From contig JAOWLD010000002.1 of the NCBI GenBank assembly GCA_025751475.1, forward strand, positions 434,001 to 498,000: 64,000 bases of DNA. The letters are read 5' to 3'. The stretch is from Rhodobacteraceae bacterium XHP0102. GTDB taxonomy: Bacteria > Pseudomonadota > Alphaproteobacteria > Rhodobacterales > Rhodobacteraceae. Shown here piece after piece: positions 9,815-19,933 of the stretch. Position 1 is the stretch's first letter, and the number at the start of each line of letters is the position of its first letter. The notes beneath the pieces were generated by a model that was given only the letters and a program-made list of their open reading frames with translations, was not told the origin of the DNA and ran no database searches. The translations under genes were made by a program, and so were the position numbers.

Positions 9815-9888
9815 AACATATGTTCTAAATCAATACAAATTTATAGAACAAGCAATCTAAAAAATATGAATTATCAGAACAAATGTTC
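9815..9888. promoter_or_regulatory. Putative operator region with AGAACA/TGTTCT half-sites
   Basis: In the AT-rich gap between the beta-lyase gene (leftward) and def (rightward), a 10-base palindrome AACATATGTT lies at 9815-9824. TGTTCT is at 9821-9826, AGAACA at 9845-9850 and at 9876-9881, and GAACA-AA-TGTTC forms an inverted repeat at 9877-9888. Regular half-site reuse suggests a dimeric regulator. No regulator gene is adjacent, so the partner is unknown. Confidence 0.4.
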
Positions 9889-9992
9889 ATTTTTCACGTC
9901 ATAACAAGCATAGGTTACCAGTCTGTGATTGATAGCGCAAATTGCTGCGCGCTTGGTTGCGCAGGGGTGGCAAGTGGCTTATTTGATGGCCC

Positions 9993-10517
9993 ATGATTTA
10001 TCCGATTTTGATCCATCCTGATCCCCGTCTGAAAAAGGTCGCACAAGATGTGCCTGACCTGTCTGATGAATTGCGTGTTTTGGCGGATGATATGCTGAAA
10101 ACCATGTATCACGCGCCAGGGATTGGTTTGGCCGCGCCACAGATTGGAATTGACCAGCGCGTGATTGTCATGGATTGCGTGAAGGAGGAGAATGCCACCC
10201 CGCGCCCACTGGCTATGTTCAACCCAAAAATTGTTGAATCCTCGGATGAAAAAAACATCCATGAAGAGGGCTGCTTGTCTATCCCAGAGGTCTATGCCGA
10301 TGTCGAACGTCCGCGCGATGTAACGGTCGAATGGCTGAATCGGGACGGCGTTTTGCAGCGCGAGACGTTTACGGGGCTTTGGGCCACCTGCGTGCAGCAT
10401 GAGATCGACCATCTCGATGGGGTTCTCTTTATAGATTATCTCAAGCCGCTGAAGCGGCAATTGATCACGCGTAAAATGCAAAAGCTCAAGCGTGATCTTG
10501 CGCGCGATAAGGTGTAG
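9993..10517 (+). CDS. def: Peptide deformylase
   Basis: Def removes the formyl group from the initiator Met of nascent proteins. The 174-residue protein has all three metal-site motifs of active class I enzymes: [10 protein letters not shown] (43-52), EGCLS (92-96, Cys94 ligand) and QHEIDH (135-140, HExxH with His136, Glu137, His140). It starts [15 protein letters not shown] and is followed after 2 bases by fmt, the classic def-fmt pair, so formylation and deformylation enzymes are co-expressed. Confidence 0.95.
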   Translation: MIYPILIHPDPRLKKVAQDVPDLSDELRVLADDMLKTMYHAPGIGLAAPQIGIDQRVIVMDCVKEENATPRPLAMFNPKIVESSDEKNIHEEGCLSIPEVYADVERPRDVTVEWLNRDGVLQRETFTGLWATCVQHEIDHLDGVLFIDYLKPLKRQLITRKMQKLKRDLARDKV

Positions 10518-10519
10518 CT

Positions 10520-11437
10520 TTGCGCGTTGTTTTCATGGGCTCGCCCGATTTTTCCTGTGCGCCCTTGCGTGCACTGATCGCGGCGGGTCATGATGTGGCC
10601 GCAGTCTACTGCCAACCCCCCAGACCCGCGGGGCGCGGCAAGAAACCCCGCCCGACACCTGTTCAGGCATTGGCCGAAGACTTGCACTTGCCCGTGCGCC
10701 ACCCTGCAACCTTGCGCGATGCAGCAGCCCAAGCAGAATTTTCCGCATGGGATGCCGATATCGCGGTGGTGGTGGCCTATGGGCTGATCTTGCCGCAAGC
10801 GGTTTTGGACGCACCGCGCTTGGGCTGTTTGAATATCCATGCTTCGCTCTTGCCGCGGTGGCGTGGGGCCGCACCCATCCATCGCGCGATTATGGCAGGG
10901 GATCGGAAGACGGGCATTTCCATTATGCAGATGGAGGCAGGCTTGGACACAGGCCCAGTGGTGTTGACCCGCGCGCTTGACATCGGTCTGGAGGAAACCA
11001 CCGCTGCGCTGCATGATCGCCTCTCGGTGCTTGGGGCCGAGGCGATTGTGGCGGCGCTTGCGGATTTCGACAGTTTAACCCCCGTCCCGCAGCCGCAGGA
11101 GGGCGTCACCTATGCCGAGAAGATCGACAAAGCCGAAGCGGCCATAGACTGGTCAAAAGACGCCACCGAGATCGACCGCCAAATTCGCGGCCTGTCGCCT
11201 TTTCCAGGTGCATGGACAACGCTTTCAGGGCGGCGGTTGAAGTTTTTGGCCTGTCGGTTGGCGGGCGCGCCGCCCCAAGGCGCGGCGGCAGGCTCTGTCA
11301 TCGAAGGTCTGACAATCGCGTGCGGCAGGGGTGCAATTGAGATCACCGAACTCCAACCCGAAGGCAAGCCGCGCATGGCCGCAGCAGATTTCTTGCGCGG
11401 TGCAGATATGCCCGTGGGAAAAATTCTGGGCGTTTGA
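10520..11437 (+). CDS. fmt: Methionyl-tRNA formyltransferase
   Basis: Fmt formylates Met-tRNA(fMet) with 10-formyl-THF. The 305-residue protein starts at a TTG, 2 bases after the def stop, giving [12 protein letters not shown], the standard Fmt N-terminus. The formyl-transfer site [14 protein letters not shown] (Asn-His-Ser type catalytic block with preceding Asn) and the C-terminal tRNA-binding domain are present at normal length. The non-ATG start and close spacing point to coupling with def. It ends base to base against rnhA (convergent). Confidence 0.95.
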   Translation: MRVVFMGSPDFSCAPLRALIAAGHDVAAVYCQPPRPAGRGKKPRPTPVQALAEDLHLPVRHPATLRDAAAQAEFSAWDADIAVVVAYGLILPQAVLDAPRLGCLNIHASLLPRWRGAAPIHRAIMAGDRKTGISIMQMEAGLDTGPVVLTRALDIGLEETTAALHDRLSVLGAEAIVAALADFDSLTPVPQPQEGVTYAEKIDKAEAAIDWSKDATEIDRQIRGLSPFPGAWTTLSGRRLKFLACRLAGAPPQGAAAGSVIEGLTIACGRGAIEITELQPEGKPRMAAADFLRGADMPVGKILGV

Positions 11438-11887
11438 TTATTTAAAAGGGGCCATGCCTGCGCGCGCCAGCGCATCGGCGCGTTCGTTTTCGGGATGTCC
11501 TGCATGGCCCTTGACCCAAGCCCATGTCACCTGATGGCGTGCCGCGGCCTCGTCCAAACGCCGCCAAAGGTCTTCGTTTTTGACAGGCTTTTTCGTGGCG
11601 GTGCGCCAATCGTTGCGTTTCCAACTGCGCAGCCATTCGGTGATACCGCCTTTGACATAGGCACTGTCAGTGATCACCGTGATGATGCTGGGGCGCTCCA
11701 AAGCCTCAAGCGCATGGATCGCGGCCAGAAGCTCCATGCGATTGTTGGTGGTATCGGCCTCCCCGCCCTTCAATTCGCGTTCCTTGAGGACGGTGTCGCC
11801 TGTTTTCGCCTGAAGCAGCGCCCCCCAGCCGCCTGGACCAGGGTTGCCAGAACAGGCCCCGTCCGTATAGGCGAACAGCTCAGGCAT
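11438..11887 (-). CDS. rnhA: Ribonuclease HI
   Basis: RNase HI degrades the RNA strand of RNA-DNA hybrids. The 149-residue protein shows the catalytic set: Asp in [11 protein letters not shown], Glu in MELLAAI, Asp in VITDSAYV and the C-terminal Asp in ENERAD, with the His loop [10 protein letters not shown] prefer the ATG at 11887 ([10 protein letters not shown]); an in-frame GTG at 11896 would add three residues. Either way its start overlaps the end of the DUF3429 gene, so the two are probably co-translated. Confidence 0.94.
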   Translation of the reverse strand: MPELFAYTDGACSGNPGPGGWGALLQAKTGDTVLKERELKGGEADTTNNRMELLAAIHALEALERPSIITVITDSAYVKGGITEWLRSWKRNDWRTATKKPVKNEDLWRRLDEAAARHQVTWAWVKGHAGHPENERADALARAGMAPFK

Positions 11888-12344
11888 AGATGACACCGAT
11901 GATCAGGCAGGCGATAACCAACCCGCTCAACACGCCGCGCAAGCGCAGCCACCAAGGTGGTGCAAGCCCTGCGCGCATGGCCCATGCATCAAGCGGCAGG
12001 AGCGCCAAAAATCCCATAATGAGGATCGGCAAGGCCTGTGGTGCAGGACCAAATCCAAGGAAGAAAGCCACTAAGGCGGGGATGGTCGATGCAGCAAGCG
12101 CATATCCCATCATTTGCTGCGTGGGCGAATGAACCGCAAAGCCCCAAATGACCCCAGCCATGAAGCACAAGATCACAATCCCATAATTGCGCAACAAAAG
12201 CGCGGGCGAAAGATCAGGTAACAGCCATGCCCCAAGCGGTGCCACAGCGGGGAGCATCAAGGAAAGCGCCCCATAGGCAAAAGGCAAGACACCTGCCAAG
12301 CCCAGTATCAACGCTGCTTTTGGAATAGTTTGTGGATCTGTCAT
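11880..12344 (-). CDS. DUF3429 family inner-membrane protein
   Basis: The 154-residue product is almost entirely hydrophobic, with about five helices and short charged loops, and fits DUF3429, a membrane family of unknown function. The start at 12344 ([16 protein letters not shown]) leads straight into the first helix. The frame is open further upstream to 12515, but those 57 residues are Arg/His/Cys-rich and unlike the family. It overlaps rnhA by 8 bases. No function is inferred. Confidence 0.7.
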   Translation of the reverse strand: MTDPQTIPKAALILGLAGVLPFAYGALSLMLPAVAPLGAWLLPDLSPALLLRNYGIVILCFMAGVIWGFAVHSPTQQMMGYALAASTIPALVAFFLGFGPAPQALPILIMGFLALLPLDAWAMRAGLAPPWWLRLRGVLSGLVIACLIIGVIYA

Positions 12345-12570
12345 GGGATTGGTTGTCCCGCATCTCGATGTGCCGCGCAAGCGCATTTCCACGAAAGGGG
12401 CACCGCGTTGCCCCCTGCGCGCAGGTCTCATAATTACCGCTCCATGCGGAAGATAATGGTTGCAGATGTGACGGATTTCTTGTGCTTTGGACATGGCTTC
12501 CGTCTCTATCGGCAAGCCAGCATGGGTCTAAAACATGGATAAAGCCAATATGGCTTGAGAAGGGGAAATT

Positions 12571-12996
12571 ATGTTTTCGGAATTCAAGACTTTCATTGCG
12601 CGTGGCAATGTAATGGACATGGCGGTGGGTATCATCATCGGTGCCGCGTTTACCGCAATCGTGACATCACTGGTTGGTGACTTGATTAACCCATTGATTG
12701 CGATATTTACGGGAGGCATTGATTTTTCGGGCTGGTTCTACGCGCTCGATGGTGGTGACTACGCCTCGCTTGCGGTTGCCGTTGAGGCGGGTGCGCCCGT
12801 GTTTGCTATTGGTAAATTTGTTATGGCTGTGATCAATTTTTTGATCATTGCCTTTGTGGTGTTCATGTTGGTGCGCTTGGTTAATCGCATCAAATCGATG
12901 ACTGAAAAAGAGCAAGAAGAAGCCGCGGCAGCCCCCGCGGGGCCAAGCGAATTGGATATTTTGATTGAAATCCGTGACGCTTTGGCAAAGAAGTAA
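12571..12996 (+). CDS. mscL: Large-conductance mechanosensitive channel
   Basis: MscL opens under membrane tension to release solutes in hypo-osmotic shock. The 141-residue protein starts [20 protein letters not shown], has the Gly/Ala-rich TM1 (about 17-40), a periplasmic loop, TM2 (about 80-100) and a charged C-terminal helix with KEQEE. AGAAGGGGA precedes the ATG by 5-7 bases. A small inverted repeat AAGCCA-ATA-TGGCTT (12542-12556) sits just upstream of that ribosome-binding site. It stands as a single gene, followed by a hairpin at 13011-13037. Confidence 0.94.
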   Translation: MFSEFKTFIARGNVMDMAVGIIIGAAFTAIVTSLVGDLINPLIAIFTGGIDFSGWFYALDGGDYASLAVAVEAGAPVFAIGKFVMAVINFLIIAFVVFMLVRLVNRIKSMTEKEQEEAAAAPAGPSELDILIEIRDALAKK

Positions 12997-13010
12997 TCGC
13001 TTTGACATCG

Positions 13011-13037
13011 CTCCGCGCCTGTCTTTCAGGTGCGGGG
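13011..13037. other. Strong hairpin between mscL and the Lrp-family gene
   Basis: Bases 13011-13021 and 13027-13037 pair over 11 positions (two G-U) around a TCTTT loop, with core CCGCGCCTG / CAGGTGCGG. No T-run follows on either strand, so it is not a canonical intrinsic terminator. It could still stop mscL transcription or be part of the 5' leader of the regulator gene. Confidence 0.45.
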
Positions 13038-13091
13038 CTGTGTGCCTCCTGCGCCCGCGCGCGCGGACCTATTTAACGGATGTGAAGTGAC

Positions 13092-13556
13092 ATGAGTTTC
13101 GAGTTGGACAAAGCAGACCGAAAAATTCTTGCGATCCTCCAGAAAAATGGTCGCGTGACCAACGCGGAGTTGTCGGAGCAGGTGAATCTCTCGGCGTCCT
13201 CCTGTCATCGGCGCATCACGCGGTTGGAGCAAGAAGGCATCATCCGTGGCTATGTTGCGTTGGTGGACCATCGTGCCATAGGTCGCATGACCACCGTGTT
13301 CGTGGAGATCAGCCTATCTGGGCAGGCCGATGAGGTGCTTGAGGCCTTTGAGCAGGCGGTGAAGCGGGTGCCTGATGTGTTGGAATGTCATCTTATGGCA
13401 GGCAGCGCAGATTATCTGCTCAAGGTCGTGGCGCGTGACAGCGAAGATTTTGCGCGCATCCATCGCGAATACCTTGCCCGCTTGCCAGGTGTGTCAAAGA
13501 TGCAGTCAAGCTTCGCGCTGAAAAACGTGTTTTCCACCACAGCTTTGCCGATCTAG
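13092..13556 (+). CDS. Lrp/AsnC family transcriptional regulator
   Basis: The 154-residue protein has an N-terminal winged HTH (about 5-60, with LDKADRKILAILQKNGR and SASSCHRRI) and a C-terminal RAM ligand-binding domain (about 70-150, with HLMAGSADYLLKV). Members sense amino acids and form octamers. It is convergent with and touches azlD (4-base overlap of 3' ends). AzlCD exports branched-chain amino acids in other bacteria and is commonly under Lrp-type control, so this protein may regulate azlCD (inference from context). Confidence 0.9.
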   Translation: MSFELDKADRKILAILQKNGRVTNAELSEQVNLSASSCHRRITRLEQEGIIRGYVALVDHRAIGRMTTVFVEISLSGQADEVLEAFEQAVKRVPDVLECHLMAGSADYLLKVVARDSEDFARIHREYLARLPGVSKMQSSFALKNVFSTTALPI

Positions 13557-13885
13557 CCCAAAAAATACCCGACAGCGTAAAGCGTGGCCATGCCTGCAAA
13601 AACAGCGGCGATCGCGTTTTTTCGCCACACACCTACACCCAATGCCACCAGTGCGGCGCTCAATCTTGGCGCGTCAAGCGTGCCGCCCGTGGCCTGTGGC
13701 CACAGCACAAGCGGGGTAATCAAAGCGGGCAGGATCGCCACGGGTGTATAGCGCAAATGGCGCAACACCCATTCGGGCAGATCGCGATTGCCCAAAATCC
13801 CCAAAAACGACAGGCGCACCAGATAAGTGCCCAATCCCAGTGCAGCAATGATCAGCCACACGGTGCTTTCGGAATAGCCACTCAT
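13553..13885 (-). CDS. azlD: AzlD-type branched-chain amino acid exporter subunit
   Basis: AzlD is the small membrane partner of AzlC. The 110-residue product starts MSGYSESTVWLIIAALGLG and has four hydrophobic helices with the conserved block around YLVRLSFLGIL and LRYTPVAILPAL. The ATG at 13885 overlaps the azlC stop as ATGA, so the two are coupled; the longer frame to 13969 lies inside azlC and is not needed. Substrate is inferred from the family only. Confidence 0.87.
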   Translation of the reverse strand: MSGYSESTVWLIIAALGLGTYLVRLSFLGILGNRDLPEWVLRHLRYTPVAILPALITPLVLWPQATGGTLDAPRLSAALVALGVGVWRKNAIAAVFAGMATLYAVGYFLG

Positions 13886-14595
13886 GATAATTTGCCCCGT
13901 GCAGCTGTCATGCGGCGCTCGACTTCTGCCCCTACAACCATAGCAGCGACCCCCGCGAAGATCAGCCACAGGTTATAGGGCATCCAATTGAGTACAACCG
14001 CCATCATCACGGATGTCATCGCCGCTGCGATATGGGCCAATGTGCGCAAGGCAGGTGCGACAAGCGCGAGGAAGGTGATTGGGACTGCGAAATCCAACGC
14101 GAATTCAGGTGGGATGGTTGCGCCCAAAACCGCCCCTGCGTAGGTCGCGCCATACCACAAGGGGCAAATCGGGGTCGCAAGGCCGAAGAAATAGGCCACT
14201 TTCCATTTCAGGCTGCGCTCGGGCTGTGCCTCATAGGTTTGCATCGCCATGGCATAGGTTTGGTCGACCAACATATAAGACAACATGGCCCGCTGCCACA
14301 GCGGCGCTGCGCCCAGATGCGGGGTGATCGAAGCGGAATACATCGCCATCCGCAAATTGACCGCCAAGGCCGAGGCCAGAACCACCAGAACAGGCGCGTT
14401 CTCGGTCATCAATTGCAGCGCGGTGAATTGCGCGGAGCCTGCAATCACCAAGAAGGAGAAGCCCATCACCTGTGAAATTGGCAAACCCGCCTCTGTGCCG
14501 AGCACCCCAAACAGCAGGCCAAACGGCAACAGAACCAGCAAGAAAGGCAATCCACCAATGATCCCAGACAGATAAGCGGAGTTGGAAGCAGTCAT
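13882..14595 (-). CDS. azlC: AzlC family branched-chain amino acid permease
   Basis: AzlC with AzlD forms an inner-membrane exporter (branched-chain amino acids or analogues such as azaleucine). The product, about 237 residues, has multiple hydrophobic helices with the family blocks GLPFLLVLLPFGLLFGV, FLVIAGSAQFTALQL and VDQTYAM. Two close ATG codons (14601 and 14595) are possible starts and neither has a good Shine-Dalgarno; I use 14595 (MTASNSAYLSG). It is divergent from mobA with about 90 bases between. Confidence 0.87.
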   Translation of the reverse strand: MTASNSAYLSGIIGGLPFLLVLLPFGLLFGVLGTEAGLPISQVMGFSFLVIAGSAQFTALQLMTENAPVLVVLASALAVNLRMAMYSASITPHLGAAPLWQRAMLSYMLVDQTYAMAMQTYEAQPERSLKWKVAYFFGLATPICPLWYGATYAGAVLGATIPPEFALDFAVPITFLALVAPALRTLAHIAAAMTSVMMAVVLNWMPYNLWLIFAGVAAMVVGAEVERRMTAARGKLS

Positions 14596-14687
14596 GCGCA
14601 TCTTGCACCATTGTCGTTTCGGTCCGTGCGATCTAGCCTTGATGGGCAAGGGATGCAATCAGCCCTGTCGGGACCAAAGGAGAGAGC

Positions 14688-15272
14688 ATGATCTGCGGTG
14701 TGATTTTGGCAGGCGGTGCGGCGCAGCGTATGGGGGGCAGGGACAAAGGCCGCCTGATACTTGCAGGTCAGACGCTCTATAGCCATGTCATCACGCGCGC
14801 GCGCCCGCAGGTGGATGATTTGATCCTCTCGGCCAATGGGGATCCTGTGCGATATGCCGATCTGGGGCTCGAGGTTTTTGGAGATGGTGATTTTCCATCC
14901 ATGGGTCCCTTGGGCGGGGTTCTGGCGGCATTGCACGCCGCCAAGGCGCGCGGCGCAGATCAGGTGATGAGCTTCGCTGCAGATAGCCCGTTTTTCCCTC
15001 TGAACCTCGTCACTGCCCTCAAAGACCTTCGTGCCGATGCGGCGATCGCTTATGCCCAAGATATGCGGGGCGGGCTGCATCCGACATTTGCGCTTTGGCA
15101 GGTGGATGTCGCCTGCGCCCTAGAGGCGGAGCTGCGCGGTGGCGCACGCAAAATGCGCGATGTGATGGCGCGATTGGGGGGCGTTGCGGTCCCGCTCAGC
15201 GCCCCGCCTGACGCGTTTTTCAATATCAATACGGAGGCCCACCTTGAACAGGCCGCGCAGATGATCCCGTGA
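14688..15272 (+). CDS. mobA: Molybdenum cofactor guanylyltransferase
   Basis: MobA links GMP to molybdopterin, giving the MGD cofactor of DMSO-reductase-family enzymes. The 194-residue protein has the GTP-binding loop ILAGGAAQRMGGRDKG (residues 6-21), a FAADSPFFP metal-site block and the NINT motif near the C-terminus. GGAGAG precedes the ATG closely. Its TGA overlaps the start of the next gene, so that unknown protein is made with MobA. No mobB or molybdoenzyme gene is in the window. Confidence 0.93.
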   Translation: MICGVILAGGAAQRMGGRDKGRLILAGQTLYSHVITRARPQVDDLILSANGDPVRYADLGLEVFGDGDFPSMGPLGGVLAALHAAKARGADQVMSFAADSPFFPLNLVTALKDLRADAAIAYAQDMRGGLHPTFALWQVDVACALEAELRGGARKMRDVMARLGGVAVPLSAPPDAFFNINTEAHLEQAAQMIP

Positions 15273-16144
15273 TGGATTGTGGTTTTGATCATGTTGTGGT
15301 GGTGGATTGGTCCGCCCGCGCCACCCCCAGCCCCAAAAAACCGACCAAAGATGCCATTTTCATGGCCTGTGTAAGCCATGGCCAACCGCCTGTGGTCAGC
15401 TATCACCGCACCCGCGCTGATGTGATGGGCCAGTTGACCGAGGTGATGTCACAGGCGTTGGCACAAGATCAGCGCCTGCTTGCGACATTTGATTTTTCTT
15501 TCGCTTATCCCGCAGGCTTTGCGCAGCATTTGACAGGGCAGCCCGATGCGCTGTCGCTGTGGCCGCTTTTTGCGCAGATGGTCGAGGATGGGCCAGACAA
15601 CGCCAATAACCGTTTTGAGGTTGCCCGCGCGTTAAACCGCCGATTTTCGGGGGTGGGTCCGTTTTGGAGTGTGCCCCAGGCACAGGCTTGCCCTGATCTG
15701 CCCGCCAAAGACCTGCGTCATGGGCATGGGATGCCTGAGCGGCGTAGGATCGAAAACGGCTATGGCAAAATGCAGCCTGGATGGAAGCTATATACCACGG
15801 GATCGGTGGGGTCACAGGCAATATTGGGCATCGCGCGATTGCAGGCATTGCGCGTGACATTCGGCGCGAAGCTTGCCGTTGCCCCCTATGAGGGCTGCGC
15901 GGCGCCAATCGTCTTGGCGGAATGCTGGCCTTCGTTGATGGCTGCAGAGATCGCGCATTACGCAAGGGCCGATGAAATTCCAGATGCGGCACAGGTCCGT
16001 GTGATCGCGGCAGGTTTGGCGGCGTTGTCACCCGATGATCTGGCGGAAATGTTATGTGCGGGTGATGCGCAAGAGGGCGGCATTTTGGGCGTGGGATATG
16101 AGGCGCAGTTGCGCGCAGCCATCCATCGGGCGTTGCGGGATTAG
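15269..16144 (+). CDS. Unknown protein coupled to mobA (possibly DUF429-like fold)
   Basis: I do not recognise a characterised family. The 291 residues begin with GTG at 15269 (or ATG at 15272), overlapping the mobA stop. Visible blocks are VVVVDWSARATPSPKKP near the N-terminus, TFDFSFAYPAGF near 71-82, and LAECWPSLM near 217-225. An early Asp on a hydrophobic strand, a second Asp in a FDFSFAYP strand and a late acidic residue recall DUF429-type RNase H-like proteins, but this is a weak inference. It is soluble with no signal peptide. The 3' end overlaps the convergent membrane-protein gene by 4 bases. Confidence 0.6.
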   Translation: MMDCGFDHVVVVDWSARATPSPKKPTKDAIFMACVSHGQPPVVSYHRTRADVMGQLTEVMSQALAQDQRLLATFDFSFAYPAGFAQHLTGQPDALSLWPLFAQMVEDGPDNANNRFEVARALNRRFSGVGPFWSVPQAQACPDLPAKDLRHGHGMPERRRIENGYGKMQPGWKLYTTGSVGSQAILGIARLQALRVTFGAKLAVAPYEGCAAPIVLAECWPSLMAAEIAHYARADEIPDAAQVRVIAAGLAALSPDDLAEMLCAGDAQEGGILGVGYEAQLRAAIHRALRD

Positions 16145-17190
16145 TCAAAAATTCCTGTCACGCGACCGAGCAACATGAAGGCCCGCGCGCTGCGTGTGGC
16201 GCTGAGTTTGATGATATCATCGTCCGATGCTGTTTTTTCAAACTGGCAAAAGACGCGATCAAATTCGCGCAAATAGTGATGCACCGCTTCGCGAAAACCC
16301 GTGTCTTGGCGCAGCCGTCCCGAAGAAAGCGCAAGTGACGAACGATCCCGCACCCCGCCCAAGGAGGCAATCGTGCGTCCGCGTTCACCTTGTGCAAATT
16401 TGCGCCAGATTTCAGGGCGCGCGCGGTCGGGCATCAGGTCATCCATATAGATACCATCCTGCGACAGCAGGGTGAGAACATCCTGCGCTGCACGGATCAA
16501 GCCACGCGTTGCGGGGTCCTCAAGCGCGGCGCGCAATGCGCGAAACCCCTCTTTATCCTGTTCATTCTCAGGGAAGTTCAGGGCACGTACGAAATCGGCA
16601 GGCGTGACGGGTTGGTGCAAGGCAGGCTCGGCGGTAATCAGGGATAGATCAGATTGCGGGTTCTCGGGCGCGGCGGGGGGGCTAAGGGGGACCGCTGCGC
16701 GCAAAGCCGCATCTTGCAGCCTGAGGGATGTGAAGCTTGCAAGCTTCATCTCGGTTGCGCGCTGCGCCTCGGCCAATGCCTCGATCTGACTTTGAGTCAT
16801 GCTTGGATCAGCATGATCCGCAACCGCGTGTATTCTGTCCGCGATGCTGCTCATCTGACTGCGCGTTTCTCGGGCGTGCGTGCGCAACTCTGAAGTGAGA
16901 CGCAGCAGCGACACGACAATCCAGATTAGGGCCAGCGGCAATAAGGCCCCAATCGCGATCATAACCCCGCTGAGCAAACCCGCCATGTCCGCGCGCTCTG
17001 CACCCAAGCCGAATGCGGAAAAGCCAAAAGCACCAATCCACAGCAGGGACAACACGATGGCGATTGTCTCGCGCAGGCCTAAGTTCAGCGCCCCATCAGT
17101 GCCGCCCCAAAACCCCGATGCGCGCGCAGCCCATACCTGCCTGAGGTCAAGGGTGGCGCATGGCCTTTGGGGGGCGAGGTTGAGCGTCAT
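16141..17190 (-). CDS. Conserved membrane protein of unknown function, coupled to greA
   Basis: The 349-residue protein has two hydrophobic helices near 43-65 and 72-96, a short coiled-coil-like segment (about 97-165, Arg/Glu/Met/Ala-rich), a Pro-rich linker and a soluble C-terminal domain (about 195-349). No known domain is recognised. The ATG overlaps the greA stop by one base (TAATG), a strong sign of translational coupling. The N-terminal 30 residues are atypical and a later start is possible, but the coupling supports 17190. Confidence 0.6.
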   Translation of the reverse strand: MTLNLAPQRPCATLDLRQVWAARASGFWGGTDGALNLGLRETIAIVLSLLWIGAFGFSAFGLGAERADMAGLLSGVMIAIGALLPLALIWIVVSLLRLTSELRTHARETRSQMSSIADRIHAVADHADPSMTQSQIEALAEAQRATEMKLASFTSLRLQDAALRAAVPLSPPAAPENPQSDLSLITAEPALHQPVTPADFVRALNFPENEQDKEGFRALRAALEDPATRGLIRAAQDVLTLLSQDGIYMDDLMPDRARPEIWRKFAQGERGRTIASLGGVRDRSSLALSSGRLRQDTGFREAVHHYLREFDRVFCQFEKTASDDDIIKLSATRSARAFMLLGRVTGIFD

Positions 17191-17660
17191 TAAATATAGG
17201 TCACCTTGGTGATTTCATAATCCTTGCTGCCGCCTGGCGTTTTCACCTCGACACTGTCGCCCTCATCCTTACCGATCAGGGCACGGGCAAGGGGGGATTT
17301 CACATTCAACAGACCTTTTTCAATATCGGCTTCGGATTCGCCCACGATCTGATAGGTTTTTTCTTCTTCGGTCTCTTCATCAATCAAGACCACAGTCGCA
17401 CCAAATTTGATGGCCCCTGATAAGGTTTTGGGATCAATCACCTGCGCCAGACCAAGAACCCCCTCCAGTTCCTTGATCCGACCTTCGATAAAAGACTGCT
17501 TTTCACGGGCGGAATGATATTCGGCATTTTCGGACAGATCGCCATGCTCGCGCGCCTCGGCAATGGCCTGAATCACGGCGGGGCGTTCCACGGAACGCAG
17601 ATGCTTCAGCTCGGCATCAAGGGCGCTATACCCTTTGGGGGTCATTGGTATTTTTTCCAT
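17190..17660 (-). CDS. greA: Transcription elongation factor GreA
   Basis: GreA rescues backtracked RNA polymerase by stimulating transcript cleavage. The 156-residue protein starts [20 protein letters not shown], has the N-terminal coiled coil ending in the acidic tip around [12 protein letters not shown], and the C-terminal FKBP-like domain with [14 protein letters not shown]. Length is standard. Upstream, a 7-base inverted repeat (17710-17732) lies in the likely promoter/leader region. Confidence 0.95.
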   Translation of the reverse strand: MEKIPMTPKGYSALDAELKHLRSVERPAVIQAIAEAREHGDLSENAEYHSAREKQSFIEGRIKELEGVLGLAQVIDPKTLSGAIKFGATVVLIDEETEEEKTYQIVGESEADIEKGLLNVKSPLARALIGKDEGDSVEVKTPGGSKDYEITKVTYI

Positions 17661-17709
17661 GGGTGGTCAGGGCCTCGACAATCAACCAAAAAATGCATGA
17701 CGTTTGCGG

Positions 17710-17732
17710 GTCACGCTCATCCATTGCGTGAC
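17710..17732. repeat. Inverted repeat upstream of greA
   Basis: GTCACGC (17710-17716) and GCGTGAC (17726-17732) are perfect inverted copies separated by 9 bases, 50-70 bases upstream of the greA start. It could be an operator or a leader hairpin; there is no adjacent T-run on the minus strand (a T6 run lies about 20 bases further on). Confidence 0.35.
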
Positions 17733-17814
17733 GTTAGGGATTCTGTGCAACGGATTCAACGGACAAGACGCAGAACCGCGTTTGATCGCAGCAGAATCCC
17801 GCTTCGCTGCGCTG

Positions 17815-17939
17815 TTAATAGGTGACAGCATCCTCACTGGGTGGTTCGGGTGGGCCATCCGCCCCGCAGGCGGCCAATGTGCCGCCAAGCAGGAGAGCCA
17901 AAACACCCGCTTTGATCCAAGATTTGACCATGCGCCCCA

Positions 17940-17940
<1 letters not shown>
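17815..17940 (-). CDS. lptM: Small lipoprotein, LptM-like
   Basis: This 41-residue reading frame codes for a lipoprotein precursor: charged start MGRMVKSWIK, hydrophobic core VLALLLGG, lipobox TLAAC with Cys25, then a short Pro/Glu-rich mature tail. LptM (YifL) of this size and form helps mature the LptD/LptE translocon in enterobacteria, and a similar short lipoprotein follows argH in many alphaproteobacteria. The ATG overlaps the argH stop by one base (TGATG), so it is coupled to argH. The assignment to LptM is by size, lipobox and position; with so short a sequence it stays tentative. Confidence 0.72.
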
Positions 17941-19331
<1,391 letters not shown>

Positions 19332-19372
19332 GTTCCGTTTTATCCGCCGATCAAAGAAAGGATGCCGCTAGG

Positions 19373-19933
19373 ATGCTCCCGCGCCGTATCATTGCCCTGC
19401 TCTACATTGCCTTGGGTTTCTGTGCAAATGCCGCCTTTGCGCAAGACCTGTCGCAGCTGCCTCGTGACGGGGATATGCGCGGGCTTGTGATTGCGTCCGA
19501 ACCCAAGACGGTTTCGGATTTACCCTTCGTGGATGAAGCGGAAATTGAGGGACGTTTGAGCGATTATCGCGGGAAATATGTGGTTCTCAATTTTTGGGCC
19601 ACATGGTGCGCGCCCTGCCGCGAGGAAATGCCAAGCCTTGAGGCATTGCAACGTCAGTTAGGCTCGGATCAGTTTGAGGTGGTCACTCTGGCGACTGGCC
19701 GCAATTCTCCACAGGCGATCCGCCGTTTCTTCGAAGAAATTGGCGTGGAAAATCTGCCGATGTATCGCGATCTGAACCAACGAATTGCGCGTGAGATGTC
19801 GGTGTTGGGCCTGCCGATTACGGTGGTCATTGATCCCGAAGGGCGCGAGATTGCGCGGCTGATGGGCGATGCCCATTGGGACAGCCCCGCGGCATTTGCC
19901 TTTTTCGAGGCGCTTTTGGCCGAAGCAAGCTAG
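19373..19933 (+). CDS. TlpA-family thiol:disulfide oxidoreductase
   Basis: A periplasmic thioredoxin-like protein of 186 residues. Start MLPRRIIALLYIALGF leads into a signal peptide ending near AFA (residue 23). The thioredoxin fold begins about residue 60 with WATWCAPC, active Cys79 and Cys82, and the cis-Pro in GLPITVV. TlpA-like proteins reduce periplasmic thiols, for example in cytochrome c or copper-site maturation; the partner here is unknown. The 3' end overlaps mtaB by 4 bases (convergent). Confidence 0.88.
   Translation: MLPRRIIALLYIALGFCANAAFAQDLSQLPRDGDMRGLVIASEPKTVSDLPFVDEAEIEGRLSDYRGKYVVLNFWATWCAPCREEMPSLEALQRQLGSDQFEVVTLATGRNSPQAIRRFFEEIGVENLPMYRDLNQRIAREMSVLGLPITVVIDPEGREIARLMGDAHWDSPAAFAFFEALLAEAS

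Noticed and set aside
12345-12515. Upstream extension of the DUF3429 gene
   Set aside because: 57 residues rich in Arg, His and Cys with no hydrophobic pattern and no conservation expected; the ATG at 12344 gives the normal N-terminus.
15396-16148. Minus-strand frame opposite the mobA-coupled gene (250 residues)
   Set aside because: Pro/Arg/His-rich composition typical of antisense to a GC-rich gene; the plus strand has the better start and coupling.
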